A DNA stretch of 64,000 nt, taken from contig JAGAQH010000029.1 in NCBI GenBank assembly GCA_017622815.1, forward strand, positions 1 to 64,000, given 5' to 3'. Under the pieces are notes generated by a model that was not told where the DNA came from, searched no databases, and saw nothing but the letters and a program-made list of their open reading frames with translations. How positions within the stretch are numbered: position 1 is the stretch's first letter; every line of letters begins with the position of its first letter. The translations under genes and the position numbers were made by a program. This document shows positions 26,014-34,198 of this stretch, piece by piece. The DNA comes from Bacteroidaceae bacterium (GTDB taxonomy: Bacteria > Bacteroidota > Bacteroidia > Bacteroidales > Bacteroidaceae).

Positions 26014-27243
26014 TCAATCTTCTAACAATTGTTTGATACTTGATACGGATGAGTCAACATATGGAACGGCATCGAATCGTCCTTGTATATAACCTTTTTC
26101 GGCATCCATGTTTTCACGGAAATCCTTGAAGTCATAGAGAGAATAGACATCTGTTGCGCCATCCTCGGACTTATTAACAAATACTATCTGGTCTCTTCTC
26201 AATCTTTTAACGTCAATAAGATTTGTATTATGGGATGAGAACAGCAACTGGCTTCCTTCTGACGCATGGATTAAGTCGAGTATGAAGTCTGCTAATCTAG
26301 TATGAAGTCCCATGTCGAACTCATCCATCATTATACCTTTTCTGTTTTTGACAACATCAAGCAAGCGAATCAAAATTTGGAAGAGTTTTCTAGTTCCATT
26401 GGATTCCTCCATATCCATATCAAACATTACGTCAGTTTGATTGCGATGATATGTCTTGAATTTCAAAACATCAATAAGTTTGAAGGACAATTCAGATTGA
26501 CCAGGAATAGCAACAGGTGCAGGAATCTGTTCTTTTCTGGCTTCAATATCCGTAATGTCAGTATCACATATCTCAAGAGCCTTTAGGATTACTTTCTTGT
26601 ATGTATTAAAACTATCAAGTACCATCATTTCATTGACATTTACAAGACCCAATAGGAACTGATTCATGAAATAACGATAAAGTCTTTGCGCAAACTCTCT
26701 GTTCATGGAGCTTGCTCTACTTAAAAACAGGTTTTTATCGCTTGTATTCAAGACAACATCGGATGGCTTTGTGATAATTCCCGTACCAAAACTATATTCC
26801 CCGTCAGGTTGTCTTACAAAAACCTTTGCACGTCTTCCAACAGGGTAATGATATAAACTTTCTGAAATGATACGATCCTTGGTCAGCTCAAACGAATATT
26901 CATATTCAACATTCTCGCAAACAAAATCTATCAGGAATTTACTTGGTTTGTTCTGCCATCCTTCAAATTTGAATGGTTCGAAGTTAAAGATTGTACCTTC
27001 ATTATAAAGGTGTGAATCCAAAATCATTCTACAACAGAAATTGATAGCTTTAAGAATGTTTGATTTTCCTGATGCATTAGGTCCAAACAGACCAACAGAT
27101 TTTAGAATAGGTATACCGTTCCACTCCAATATATTGTGTCTTAATTCACGAGCTAATGTCGTATTGATATTGGCTGCACGAAAGTCAATTCTGATTCTAT
27201 CTCTAATTGAGAAGAAATTTTCAAATTCGATTTTTAATATCAT
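26014..27243 (-). CDS. rloA: RloA-like AAA ATPase (AbiLi type)
   Basis: A 409-residue ATPase of the AAA_15/AAA_21 (OLD-like) group. It begins MILKIEFENFFSIRDRIRID, the typical N-terminal strand pair. Walker A is GLFGPNASGKSN, Walker B is GIMMDEFDMGLH, and LLFSSHNTNLID is the H-switch. The ATG at 27241-27243 is preferred to a longer frame because it gives the standard start and leaves room for a -7 element at 27271-27278. It is the first gene of the minus-strand defence operon and pairs with RloB as in AbiL systems; it probably senses infection and licenses RloB. Confidence 0.87.
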   Translation of the reverse strand: MILKIEFENFFSIRDRIRIDFRAANINTTLARELRHNILEWNGIPILKSVGLFGPNASGKSNILKAINFCCRMILDSHLYNEGTIFNFEPFKFEGWQNKPSKFLIDFVCENVEYEYSFELTKDRIISESLYHYPVGRRAKVFVRQPDGEYSFGTGIITKPSDVVLNTSDKNLFLSRASSMNREFAQRLYRYFMNQFLLGLVNVNEMMVLDSFNTYKKVILKALEICDTDITDIEARKEQIPAPVAIPGQSELSFKLIDVLKFKTYHRNQTDVMFDMDMEESNGTRKLFQILIRLLDVVKNRKGIMMDEFDMGLHTRLADFILDLIHASEGSQLLFSSHNTNLIDVKRLRRDQIVFVNKSEDGATDVYSLYDFKDFRENMDAEKGYIQGRFDAVPYVDSSVSSIKQLLED

Positions 27244-27270
27244 CTTATATGGGTATTTGTAGAATTTCTG

Positions 27271-27278
27271 CAAATATA
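27271..27278 (-). promoter_or_regulatory. Possible -7 element of the defence operon
   Basis: TATATTTG on the minus strand, 28 bases upstream of the RloA ATG, matches TAnnTTTG. No TTTG -33 box is seen at the usual distance, so the promoter may depend on an activator or be weak. Confidence 0.4.
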
Positions 27279-27432
27279 ACAACTAAATTTTATTTTTAGA
27301 TGCTTTTGAGTAAGAAATGTGCTTTAAAAATGTTTTTTTAACTATATAACCTGTTTTTGTAGTGGTTATCGTCATGCGCAGTAGTTCAAGTGGCAGATTT
27401 CAAAGATATTGTTATGTTCAGTATCAAGACAT

Positions 27433-27741
27433 GTTCAATACCATTGAACAAACAGTATTTATTGAACAAAATCAATGTCTGTAAATAAAGAAAATGGAAT
27501 ATTATTGAGCTATAAGTCTAAAAAATATCGAGTTATAGCTCAATAGTTTAAATCTTCTTAAAGTTCAAGATTTTGATTTGCAAGCTTTTGACGCTAATCG
27601 CTGATGTCTATTCTATGCCGAAAATATGAAATTACTGAAACGGCCTGTTTCAGTAATTTCAAATTGATTCTCAATTCTTCGTAATTCTGCATCAGCTTGG
27701 TGCAGAATTGGTAGATTCAAAACTCCAATAAGCTGTTGGAG
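27433..27741. other. Series of five stem-loops in the gap beside the defence operon
   Basis: Inverted repeats: 27433-27449 (7-base arms), 27503-27515 with 27533-27545 (13, perfect), 27628-27641 with 27647-27660 (14, perfect, 5-base loop), 27683-27691 with 27701-27709 (9, perfect), and 27723-27728 with 27736-27741 (6). No gene covers the first three. They could be a structured RNA, terminators of lost genes, or protein sites. Confidence 0.6.
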
Positions 27742-27976
27742 AATTGCAGATTGTGTTAACCATGGCATAATTTACCCAACCAAGAACTATAGACAGAGCG
27801 AGTGTCTTCTTGTAAAAAGAGTGCAAGAAACAAAACGAATGATGAGCAACATGAATCAGAAATTCAGATACATTAAGTCCATCCACACGTTGAAGTCCGA
27901 TAGCGATTGCCCAATTATTGGCTCTTTCCCTAACAGATTCATCTGGATGGTTCTTATATTCCTCAAATAATGTCAT
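27692..27976 (-). pseudogene. Truncated VbhA-type antitoxin
   Basis: From the ATG at 27974-27976 the protein reads MTLFEEYKNHPDESVRERAN, then NWAIAIGLQRVDGLNVSEFLIHVA. This matches the start of Bacteroidales VbhA-family antitoxins, which normally continue for about 50 more residues and precede a Fic toxin. Here, after about 45 residues, the sequence turns into unrelated hydrophobic residues and ends, and no Fic gene is near. I read it as the 5' remnant of a Fic-linked antitoxin with its 3' part and toxin lost by deletion, the junction lying near 27850. Confidence 0.6.
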
Positions 27977-28091
27977 GTTTTTTCTTTTAGAGGAACAAAA
28001 AAGCACGAGATGGGCAAATCCTGACCATAGAATTCTTTATTATGGAATATATTTAATACTTTTGCGTTAGGATTAAATATATTGGGGAATA

Positions 28092-28292
28092 ATGACAAAT
28101 CTAAATCGGATAAAAGTAGTACTTGTTGAACAACAGAAGACAGGTAAATGGTTGGCAGAACAAATGGGAAAATCCGCTTGCACAGTCAGCAAATGGTGTA
28201 GTAACTCCAGTCAACCTGATTTGGCAACATTAGATAAAATCGCTACATTATTAAATGTAGATAGACGAGAACTGATAGCACCTTCGAAATAA
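28092..28292 (+). CDS. XRE-family helix-turn-helix regulator
   Basis: Cro/C1-type DNA-binding protein of 66 residues, essentially one helix-turn-helix domain (WLAEQMGKSACTVSKWCSNS is the turn and recognition helix, then PDLATLDKIATLLNVDRREL). It is a common first gene of Bacteroidales defence or restriction cassettes. A -7-like TACTTTTG lies at 28057-28064, 27 bases upstream, with no good -33 box. The HNH gene follows 32 bases after its stop, so it probably controls the genes downstream. Confidence 0.88.
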   Translation: MTNLNRIKVVLVEQQKTGKWLAEQMGKSACTVSKWCSNSSQPDLATLDKIATLLNVDRRELIAPSK

Positions 28293-28324
28293 CAGTTCCT
28301 TAGTTGTTAAAGAATAAAAATGCA

Positions 28325-29398
28325 ATGATACAAATCCCTCAATCCAATACACTGACCACCCGCCACCTCAATAGAGTATTTGACAAAACCGTGGCCACCT
28401 ACAAATATTATTGGTTCCTCGGGATCCTTGACTTGTACGTGAAGCAAGGGAAGACAAGAATGGATGTATGGGAAATTATGATTTCCATGGTGGCTAATGC
28501 ATGGTTTCCTGTTAACTATTTCCGACTCTCATTCGGCAAGTCTGAATCGCTCTATGAGACAATCTTGGCATTACAAAAGGAGAATGATATTCCAATCAAT
28601 ATTGGAGTAAGGGATTTGACGAATTTGCTTCAAGTTTTGACTCAACGTCAAGATATTCGAAAGCAACTAAATTTTCTGCAATTGAATGTTCCTTTCCGTT
28701 TCCTTCGTCCATGGATTGATACTTCGGATGACAGAGAAATGGTTAAACGTTCACAAACATTTGAAAATGGTTGTTTGTATAAACTCGAAAAAGAAAATGG
28801 AACGTTGTGGGTAGAGTTAAACCCCATATGGCTAATTTATTTGCAAGAGAATTACGATATACTTAGTTCTTTTGCCTATTGGGGATTGACCAATTTCTTA
28901 CAAGTTCGTAACCCGAATGTTCCTAATATTCCAAGTAAATTGATAAAAAAAGAGGAGAGAAACTCCTTGTCAGCTCAAAGGAAGTTTTGGAACACTGCTA
29001 TAAATGGCGGATTGAAGGTAAGATGTCTCTATACGGACAAATTGTTGGAAGAACGTGAATACGACCTTGATCATTTTATCCCATGGAGTTTCGTCTCACA
29101 CGATTTGCTTTGGAATCTTATGCCTGCTGATTCAAGTATCAATAGTTCAAAAAGTAATAAATTGCCAGACTTGAATTTGTATCTTCCAAAGTTGGCAGAA
29201 GCTCATCAAGCTGCATTACGAATAAACCTTGAAAAGGGAAAGCAAGATAAATTGTTGGAAGATTATTTGTCACTAGGGCATACTCCGCAAGACATAGCAT
29301 TAATGGATAGAGAGCATCTACTTGATTGCTTTTTTCAGACATTTACTCCAATGAATCAAATTGCGCTCAATATGGGATTTGAATTATGGAAATATTAA
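28325..29398 (+). CDS. HNH endonuclease domain protein
   Basis: A 357-residue protein with an HNH nuclease motif in its C-terminal half: CLYTDKLLEEREYDLDHFIP, then WNLMPADSSINSSKSNKLPD. The Asp-His pair, central Asn and final Asn/Lys are present. The N-terminal 200 residues, helical and aromatic-rich, match nothing I can name and may recognise DNA. I use the ATG at 28325; a TTG seven codons earlier is possible. It lies six bases before the methyltransferase-HIT gene, so the two are an operon behind the XRE regulator. Confidence 0.8.
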   Translation: MIQIPQSNTLTTRHLNRVFDKTVATYKYYWFLGILDLYVKQGKTRMDVWEIMISMVANAWFPVNYFRLSFGKSESLYETILALQKENDIPINIGVRDLTNLLQVLTQRQDIRKQLNFLQLNVPFRFLRPWIDTSDDREMVKRSQTFENGCLYKLEKENGTLWVELNPIWLIYLQENYDILSSFAYWGLTNFLQVRNPNVPNIPSKLIKKEERNSLSAQRKFWNTAINGGLKVRCLYTDKLLEEREYDLDHFIPWSFVSHDLLWNLMPADSSINSSKSNKLPDLNLYLPKLAEAHQAALRINLEKGKQDKLLEDYLSLGHTPQDIALMDREHLLDCFFQTFTPMNQIALNMGFELWKY

Positions 29399-29404
29399 AG
29401 GCCT

Positions 29405-30523
29405 ATGCAAACAGAAAAAATAAATCATCCATACCTTACGGCAATCAAACGGACAGATTTGTCAGTGCCCACTCGATACCTTTTACAACACAACTTGTTG
29501 AAGGGACGTATTCTTGACTTCGGTTGCGGATTCGGGTATGATACGGATGAGTTGAAAAAAAGGGGGTATGATATCATAGGTTATGACTATTATTACCGCC
29601 CTGATTATCCCGAAGGGAAATTCGATACGATTATTTGTAACTATGTGCTGAATGTATTGGAACCATACGCCCAAGCCGAAGTGCTGATGAATGTCACTAA
29701 CTTGCTTTCACCTAAGGGTACGGCCTATTTTGCCGTGCGCCGTGACTTAACAGAAGAAGGTTTCCGACTTCATGCCATTCACAAGCAGTACACTTATCAA
29801 TGTAATGTGAAACTACCCTTCCAAAGTTTGACACATAACGGTAGCTATGAATTGTATCAATACAATCATTTTAATAAATTGCCACGTAAGGAAGGTGAAA
29901 CTTGCCCTTTCTGTAAATTGTCTCGGAGAGTTGAAATAATCTGTGAAACGGCTACTTGCGTCGCTTTCTATGATGGCTATCCCGTTTCACCTGGCCATGC
30001 TTTGGTTATACCTAAACGCCATGTTGCAAATTACTTCGAACTCACGAATCATGAGCGAGAGGCCATGAATGTAATGCTACAATATGTAAAGCGAAAGATT
30101 GATGAGCGCTTTCATCCTGACGGATATAATGTCGGTATCAATGTGAACGAAGCAGCAGGTCAGTCGGTATTCCATGTACACATGCATCTCATTCCTCGCT
30201 ATATAGGTGATGTAAAGAATCCTAAAGGTGGTGTGCGTGGGGTGATACCGAGTAAACAAAAGTATTCTACAGAAGAAAAACCATATAGTAAAAATGAATC
30301 CACAACCCTTGCACGAAGAGGGCAAAAATGGGATAAAAATGATGATGAGAGGTTATGGGATTTACTTATGCGTAAGGTGTCAATAAATGAACTTGCACTA
30401 ATTTTCCAACGTTCAAAAAAATCCATTATTTATCGTTTAAGGAAGTTGCAAAAAGAAAAACCTATGCAAGAGGATATCTTCACTGAATATTATAAAGTTT
30501 TTGGGGAGCGAATAAGTGAATAA
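29405..30523 (+). CDS. Methyltransferase-HIT hydrolase fusion with C-terminal DNA-binding-like tail
   Basis: Three-part protein of 372 residues. Residues about 30-150 are a class I SAM-dependent methyltransferase (ILDFGCGFGYDTDELKKRGY motif I, FDTIICNYVLNVL). Residues about 165-285 are a HIT domain (CPFCKL start, VSPGHALVIPKRH, catalytic HVHMHLIPR), which hydrolyses or transfers nucleotidyl groups. Residues about 305-355 (GQKWDKNDDERLWDLLMRKV, later RSKKSIIYRLRKL) resemble a Myb/SANT-like helix-turn-helix. The substrate of the methyltransferase is unknown; no DNA-methylase target motif (DPPY type) is visible, so a small-molecule or RNA target is as likely as DNA. Confidence 0.85.
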   Translation: MQTEKINHPYLTAIKRTDLSVPTRYLLQHNLLKGRILDFGCGFGYDTDELKKRGYDIIGYDYYYRPDYPEGKFDTIICNYVLNVLEPYAQAEVLMNVTNLLSPKGTAYFAVRRDLTEEGFRLHAIHKQYTYQCNVKLPFQSLTHNGSYELYQYNHFNKLPRKEGETCPFCKLSRRVEIICETATCVAFYDGYPVSPGHALVIPKRHVANYFELTNHEREAMNVMLQYVKRKIDERFHPDGYNVGINVNEAAGQSVFHVHMHLIPRYIGDVKNPKGGVRGVIPSKQKYSTEEKPYSKNESTTLARRGQKWDKNDDERLWDLLMRKVSINELALIFQRSKKSIIYRLRKLQKEKPMQEDIFTEYYKVFGERISE

Positions 30524-30587
30524 TTAGTTCTAGAAGAAGGCAATCAAACGGTGACAAATCACCACTAGTTAAAAACGAAAACAACTT

Positions 30588-31622
30588 ATGGCAAATCGTA
30601 AAGAAATAAGAAATAGCACAGCAGAGTTCCTAATCTTTCAAATTGAAGGGAAGGAACAAGGTGTTGAAGTCTATTATAAGGATAAGACAGTTTGGTGTAC
30701 CCAGAAAGCTATGGGTATGCTGTTTGATTGCTCTACAGATAACATCAGTCTTCATTTGAAAAATATTTATGATAGTGGAGAACTGGAAGAAAAAGCAACT
30801 ACCGAGAAAATCTCGGTAGTTCGCCAAGAAGGAACCAGAGAGGTAAACCGCTCGCTCCATTTTTACAATCTCGATGCAGTCATTAGTGTTGGTTATCGTG
30901 TAAATAGCATTCGTGCAACTCAATTCCGTCAGTGGGCAACAAGCGTATTGCGAGAGTTTGCTATACGTGGATATGTTTTGGATAAGAAGAGAATGGAGAA
31001 CGGTTCGTTCCTTGGCGAAGATTATTTTGAGCATCTGTTAGCAGAAATACGAGAGATTCGACTATCGGAACGTCGATTCTACCAAAAACTGACAGATATC
31101 TATGCCACTGCCGTTGACTACAATCGGGATGCACCGACCACACGATTATTCTTCAAGATGATGCAAAACAAGATGCATTATGCTGTTCACGGACGTACAG
31201 CCGCAGAACTGATTGTAGAACGAGCTGATGCAGAACAAGAACACATGGGGTTGACTTCGTGGGTGAATGCTCCAGATGGTAAAATCGTAAAGACAGACGT
31301 GGTGGTAGCCAAAAACTATCTTAAAGAGGTTGAACTGGCAGATATGGGACAGTTGGTGAACGGTGTACTTGAATTGGCTGAAAGAATGGCAAAACGTCAT
31401 ATTCCAATGACAATGGAGGATTGGGCCAAGCAGATAGACACCATTTTGGCTGCTGGTGGAAACGAAGTTCTACAAACGACAGGACAAGTGTCTGCTGAAC
31501 AAGCAAAAGAACATGCAGAAACGGAGTTTGAAAAGTATCGTATCATACAAGACCGCCTATTCCAAAGTGACTTCGATAGGTATATGGATGCTCTTCCTTT
31601 TGAAGAAGAGCCTAAAGAATAA
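30588..31622 (+). CDS. RhuM-family protein
   Basis: Virulence-protein RhuM family, 344 residues. Recognisable parts: VWCTQKAMGMLFDCSTDNISLHLKNI (winged-helix-like start), then the RhuM signature HFYNLDAVISVGYRVNSIRATQFRQWA and LREFAIRGYVLDKKRM, and a C-terminal helical region conserved in longer members. The family is common on mobile elements of gut bacteria; its biochemical role is unknown, and a link with Fic or toxin-antitoxin modules has been noted for some relatives. It is 64 bases after the HIT fusion on the same strand. Confidence 0.9.
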   Translation: MANRKEIRNSTAEFLIFQIEGKEQGVEVYYKDKTVWCTQKAMGMLFDCSTDNISLHLKNIYDSGELEEKATTEKISVVRQEGTREVNRSLHFYNLDAVISVGYRVNSIRATQFRQWATSVLREFAIRGYVLDKKRMENGSFLGEDYFEHLLAEIREIRLSERRFYQKLTDIYATAVDYNRDAPTTRLFFKMMQNKMHYAVHGRTAAELIVERADAEQEHMGLTSWVNAPDGKIVKTDVVVAKNYLKEVELADMGQLVNGVLELAERMAKRHIPMTMEDWAKQIDTILAAGGNEVLQTTGQVSAEQAKEHAETEFEKYRIIQDRLFQSDFDRYMDALPFEEEPKE

Positions 31623-31628
31623 AATAAA

Positions 31629-31683
31629 TGACCATTTGCCCGATATAATTAGAAAAATTCTAATACCTTCGGACAAATGGTCT
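31629..31683. terminator. Large nested hairpin between cargo and mobilization genes
   Basis: Outer arms GACCATTTGCCCGA (from 31630) and TCGGACAAATGGTC pair over 14 bases with one G-U; inside them ATTAGAA/TTCTAAT pair. It separates the convergent RhuM and mobilization genes. A terminator is likely, though T tracts are weak. Confidence 0.5.
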
Positions 31684-31717
31684 AACAAAGTGGATGTGTT
31701 TTGTTGACACACCACAT

Positions 31718-32368
31718 TTATTTCCTCCATTGCAATTCTATCAGCTGCATCCGTTCATGAAGTGCAACATTGTCTCGAATAATAAATCCAGTTAACCCCA
31801 TGAAAATTGTCCATAGACATATTAGGATAATGAGTAGCAGATTTCTGATATGCTTACTATGCCAAATTCGTTTGACACAATAGCAGGGTATATCAACCAG
31901 AATATATGAGATCAAGCCTTTGGGAGTATGAGGCATCACAGGAAATTCATAGGAATGCTGTAGGCTGTTTTGGATATGGTCATTAATAGCAGTCAATTGC
32001 ACCTCAATTTTCTCAATGGCAGTCTTTTCTTTTTCTCGTTCCTTGTTCGCCAGATAGAAGTTATGGTAGACTTTATCCCAATAAATAGAAATTTTCTTTA
32101 ACTTATTGATTTGCTCTTCATAGATTTCGGATATGGAATTTTCATATTCCTCCGTTTCCGCGTTTCTTTTCTCTTCTTCCTCTTTAAATTTCTGTTGGCG
32201 TTTCTCCAACAAGATTCTGACCTCATTGGCTGCAGCCTGGGCTATTTTATTTTCTAATTCACTCCAATTAGGAACGTTTTTGGATGATTGCGAAGTATTA
32301 TTCTTTTTGAGTTCCTCAATGCTCTGCCGTATGCTACTGAGATTGGCAGCTATTATATCTTCTTTCAT
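31718..32368 (-). CDS. Mobilization-linked coiled-coil membrane protein
   Basis: A 216-residue protein without a recognised domain. Residues about 1-125 are charged helices with coiled-coil character (KRQQKFKEEEEKRNAETEEY). Residues about 175-197 form one membrane helix (LLLIILICLWTIFMGLTGFI). It overlaps the relaxase stop by one base, so it is the last gene of the mobC-relaxase operon. Similar membrane proteins accompany Bacteroides mobilization genes and may present the relaxosome to the helper's secretion channel; that role is inferred from position. Confidence 0.7.
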   Translation of the reverse strand: MKEDIIAANLSSIRQSIEELKKNNTSQSSKNVPNWSELENKIAQAAANEVRILLEKRQQKFKEEEEKRNAETEEYENSISEIYEEQINKLKKISIYWDKVYHNFYLANKEREKEKTAIEKIEVQLTAINDHIQNSLQHSYEFPVMPHTPKGLISYILVDIPCYCVKRIWHSKHIRNLLLIILICLWTIFMGLTGFIIRDNVALHERMQLIELQWRK

Positions 32369-33420
32369 TATCTTCTTCTTTTATAGGTCCGATTATTATT
32401 GTTATCCTTATCTTTGTCATCATCGCGCCATCCACGATTGTCACTACCGCCACCTCCACCAGTTTCTACTTGATGGGGCTGAAGCAAGAACTCAATCATA
32501 GCTTCACCAACGGCTGACGAGGATGTACTGTCTGTACTTCCGCTTTCCGTCAAATTGGAATCAGTGGTTATGGTATGCCCATTGGAATGGTTAACAGGAA
32601 CCTCATTTTTTACAAAAGAAGAAAAAGTCTTCTCTTCATATGGATTTGAACTTTCCTGAATTCTTCTTTCGCCCAATTTAAGACATAGTTGGCCATAGGT
32701 TAATACCTTTGATTCCAATTTGGATCCAGATATACTTATTTGATGGTTCGCAAATGAAATACCTCTGATTGTATTTGTTTGGCTGCTTGTGAAGAAGCGG
32801 CTGCTGATTCCTGCTTCTTTCAGTAGTCTGCAAAATTCTTCCCAATTGGATGACTTGTCCAGAATATTGTTGATGTCCATTCTCAGTTTATGTTTCTTGG
32901 CCTCATACCCACGTAATCTGTCTTCATGGATTTTCTTGCTTTTGGATGGAGCCACATACAATCCATATTTCTTGTTGAGTAGTTTGCATACCGCCATATT
33001 CCGTATTCGTTCACGACTATCAGAAATGACATTGCCATCGTTATCTATTCGATTAAAGACAAGATGACAATGGGGGTGCTCGGTGTCAAGATGTCTGGCG
33101 ATGATGTATTGCGTATTGCCGATACCCATTTCTTTCATCCAATCTTTAGCAATCCTTACCATGAGTTCATCACCCTCTTTATCGTCAGTGAAAAGATGGG
33201 CATCGTTGGGAGAGAACCCTAACGAAATATGCTTGACAGGTTTCGCAATCTTCGTATGCATGGATGCTTGGATTGTGAAAGAATCGGCTATCGATTTGTT
33301 GCTGATGATACATACATCCTTAAAATCGATGAGTCGTGCTTTCTTCTTGTCATTGTCGTAATCATGGGCATAATCCACGATACCTGTAAATGATTCTCTT
33401 GTCTTTATCTTTGCTATCAT
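32368..33420 (-). CDS. Relaxase / mobilization nuclease
   Basis: A 350-residue MOB relaxase (PF03432 type) that would nick oriT and pilot the strand into a recipient. It begins MIAKIKTRESFTGIVDYAHD, a usual relaxase start. The metal-binding three-histidine motif is HLDTEHPHCHLVFNRI, about residues 108-123. The likely tyrosine nucleophile lies in the N-terminal 20 residues (VDYAHDY). The C-terminal part is low-complexity, Ser/Thr- and Gly-rich, ending in basic residues. It begins three bases after the mobC stop. Confidence 0.93.
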   Translation of the reverse strand: MIAKIKTRESFTGIVDYAHDYDNDKKKARLIDFKDVCIISNKSIADSFTIQASMHTKIAKPVKHISLGFSPNDAHLFTDDKEGDELMVRIAKDWMKEMGIGNTQYIIARHLDTEHPHCHLVFNRIDNDGNVISDSRERIRNMAVCKLLNKKYGLYVAPSKSKKIHEDRLRGYEAKKHKLRMDINNILDKSSNWEEFCRLLKEAGISSRFFTSSQTNTIRGISFANHQISISGSKLESKVLTYGQLCLKLGERRIQESSNPYEEKTFSSFVKNEVPVNHSNGHTITTDSNLTESGSTDSTSSSAVGEAMIEFLLQPHQVETGGGGGSDNRGWRDDDKDKDNNNNRTYKRRR

Positions 33421-33423
33421 ATA

Positions 33424-33771
33424 TTACTTGGATTCGTTGATGAGATTGAGTAATACGTTTATGATTTCCTGACAGGAATGGTAGGTTTCTTCCAGTCCGA
33501 ACGCATGCATCTTATGTGCAATCTGATTGACATTGTTGGCTACACCTGCAATGTCTCTGATGAGTGCTGCCTGTTCAGGTTGGATGTGTTCCTTGACTGC
33601 TCCATTCATGGCCGCCTGATGGCAATATTCGCTGATTGTCAATCCGCATCTTTGGGCTTTATCCATGATATAGATATAGTCGGATTCGGTGAACATGACT
33701 TGGCAACTTTTGGTTCTCTTCTGATATTCGGCTAGCTTGGGACGACCACCTGCTTTTTTCTTTGTTGTCAT
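33424..33771 (-). CDS. mobC: MobC-family relaxosome accessory protein
   Basis: A 115-residue basic protein, ribbon-helix-helix type, that binds at oriT and helps the relaxase. Its sequence RTKSCQVMFTESDYIYIMDKAQRCGLTISEYCHQAA matches the MobC pattern (shown here by its ends near residues 19 and 54), followed by IAGVANNVNQIAHKMHA, the conserved helix of the family. It is first in the mob operon, next to the oriT-like repeat. Confidence 0.9.
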   Translation of the reverse strand: MTTKKKAGGRPKLAEYQKRTKSCQVMFTESDYIYIMDKAQRCGLTISEYCHQAAMNGAVKEHIQPEQAALIRDIAGVANNVNQIAHKMHAFGLEETYHSCQEIINVLLNLINESK

Positions 33772-33790
33772 ACTCGTGATTTTAGAAAAA

Positions 33791-33878
33791 GATTTTAGAA
33801 GGCAAGTTCAATGGCAAACCTATAGAGTTGGCCAATAGTTTTAGTCGGACTAAAACACAAACTTGCCCTTCTAAAATC
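33791..33878. other. Candidate origin of transfer (oriT)
   Basis: Nested inverted repeats immediately upstream of mobC. Outer arms GATTTTAGAAGGCAAGTT (33791-33808) and the complementary stretch at 33860-33878 match over 18 bases with one bulge. Inside lies the near-perfect palindrome GTTTTAGTCGGACTAAAAC (33838-33856). The position between mobC and the replication genes, and the structure, fit an oriT; the nick site cannot be assigned. Confidence 0.5.
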
Positions 33879-33889
33879 GTTACCATTAC

Positions 33890-34198
33890 TTAGTGTACAT
33901 TACAATGCAGTGTAATACTACGTTTCGGAATATGTCTGACATGGATATGTCTTGTAATTCCATCGTTAAATACCAAGTGTTTATGCGAGAAACATTCTGA
34001 AGCAATTGCTTCTTCGATTAGATTATAATCAATTACTTTATGCACCGCATGATTTTTAACCATATAGGTGAGCGTATTATTCTTGAATGGATGTCTCATT
34101 CTCTGTAATGTCAAATTTTGTTTTTCTTGTTTTCTATACTTCTTCATATTCGTAAAATTTATGGTCGTTTGACCAGTTATGTAAATTGATATGTTCAT
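33890..34198 (-). CDS. Small hypothetical protein of the element
   Basis: A 102-residue basic open frame whose ATG overlaps the DUF3987 gene's stop (ATGA, 34195-34198), which supports translation. An internal ATG at 34145-34147 would give 85 residues. No domain is recognised; the sequence is His- and Lys-rich (HSH, RHIHVRHIPKRSI). It lies between the replication genes and the candidate oriT. Function unknown. Confidence 0.5.
   Translation of the reverse strand: MNISIYITGQTTINFTNMKKYRKQEKQNLTLQRMRHPFKNNTLTYMVKNHAVHKVIDYNLIEEAIASECFSHKHLVFNDGITRHIHVRHIPKRSITLHCNVH

Noticed and set aside
27433-27741. Retron msr/msd
   Set aside because: The hairpin series beside defence genes suggested it, but there is no reverse transcriptase gene in the window.
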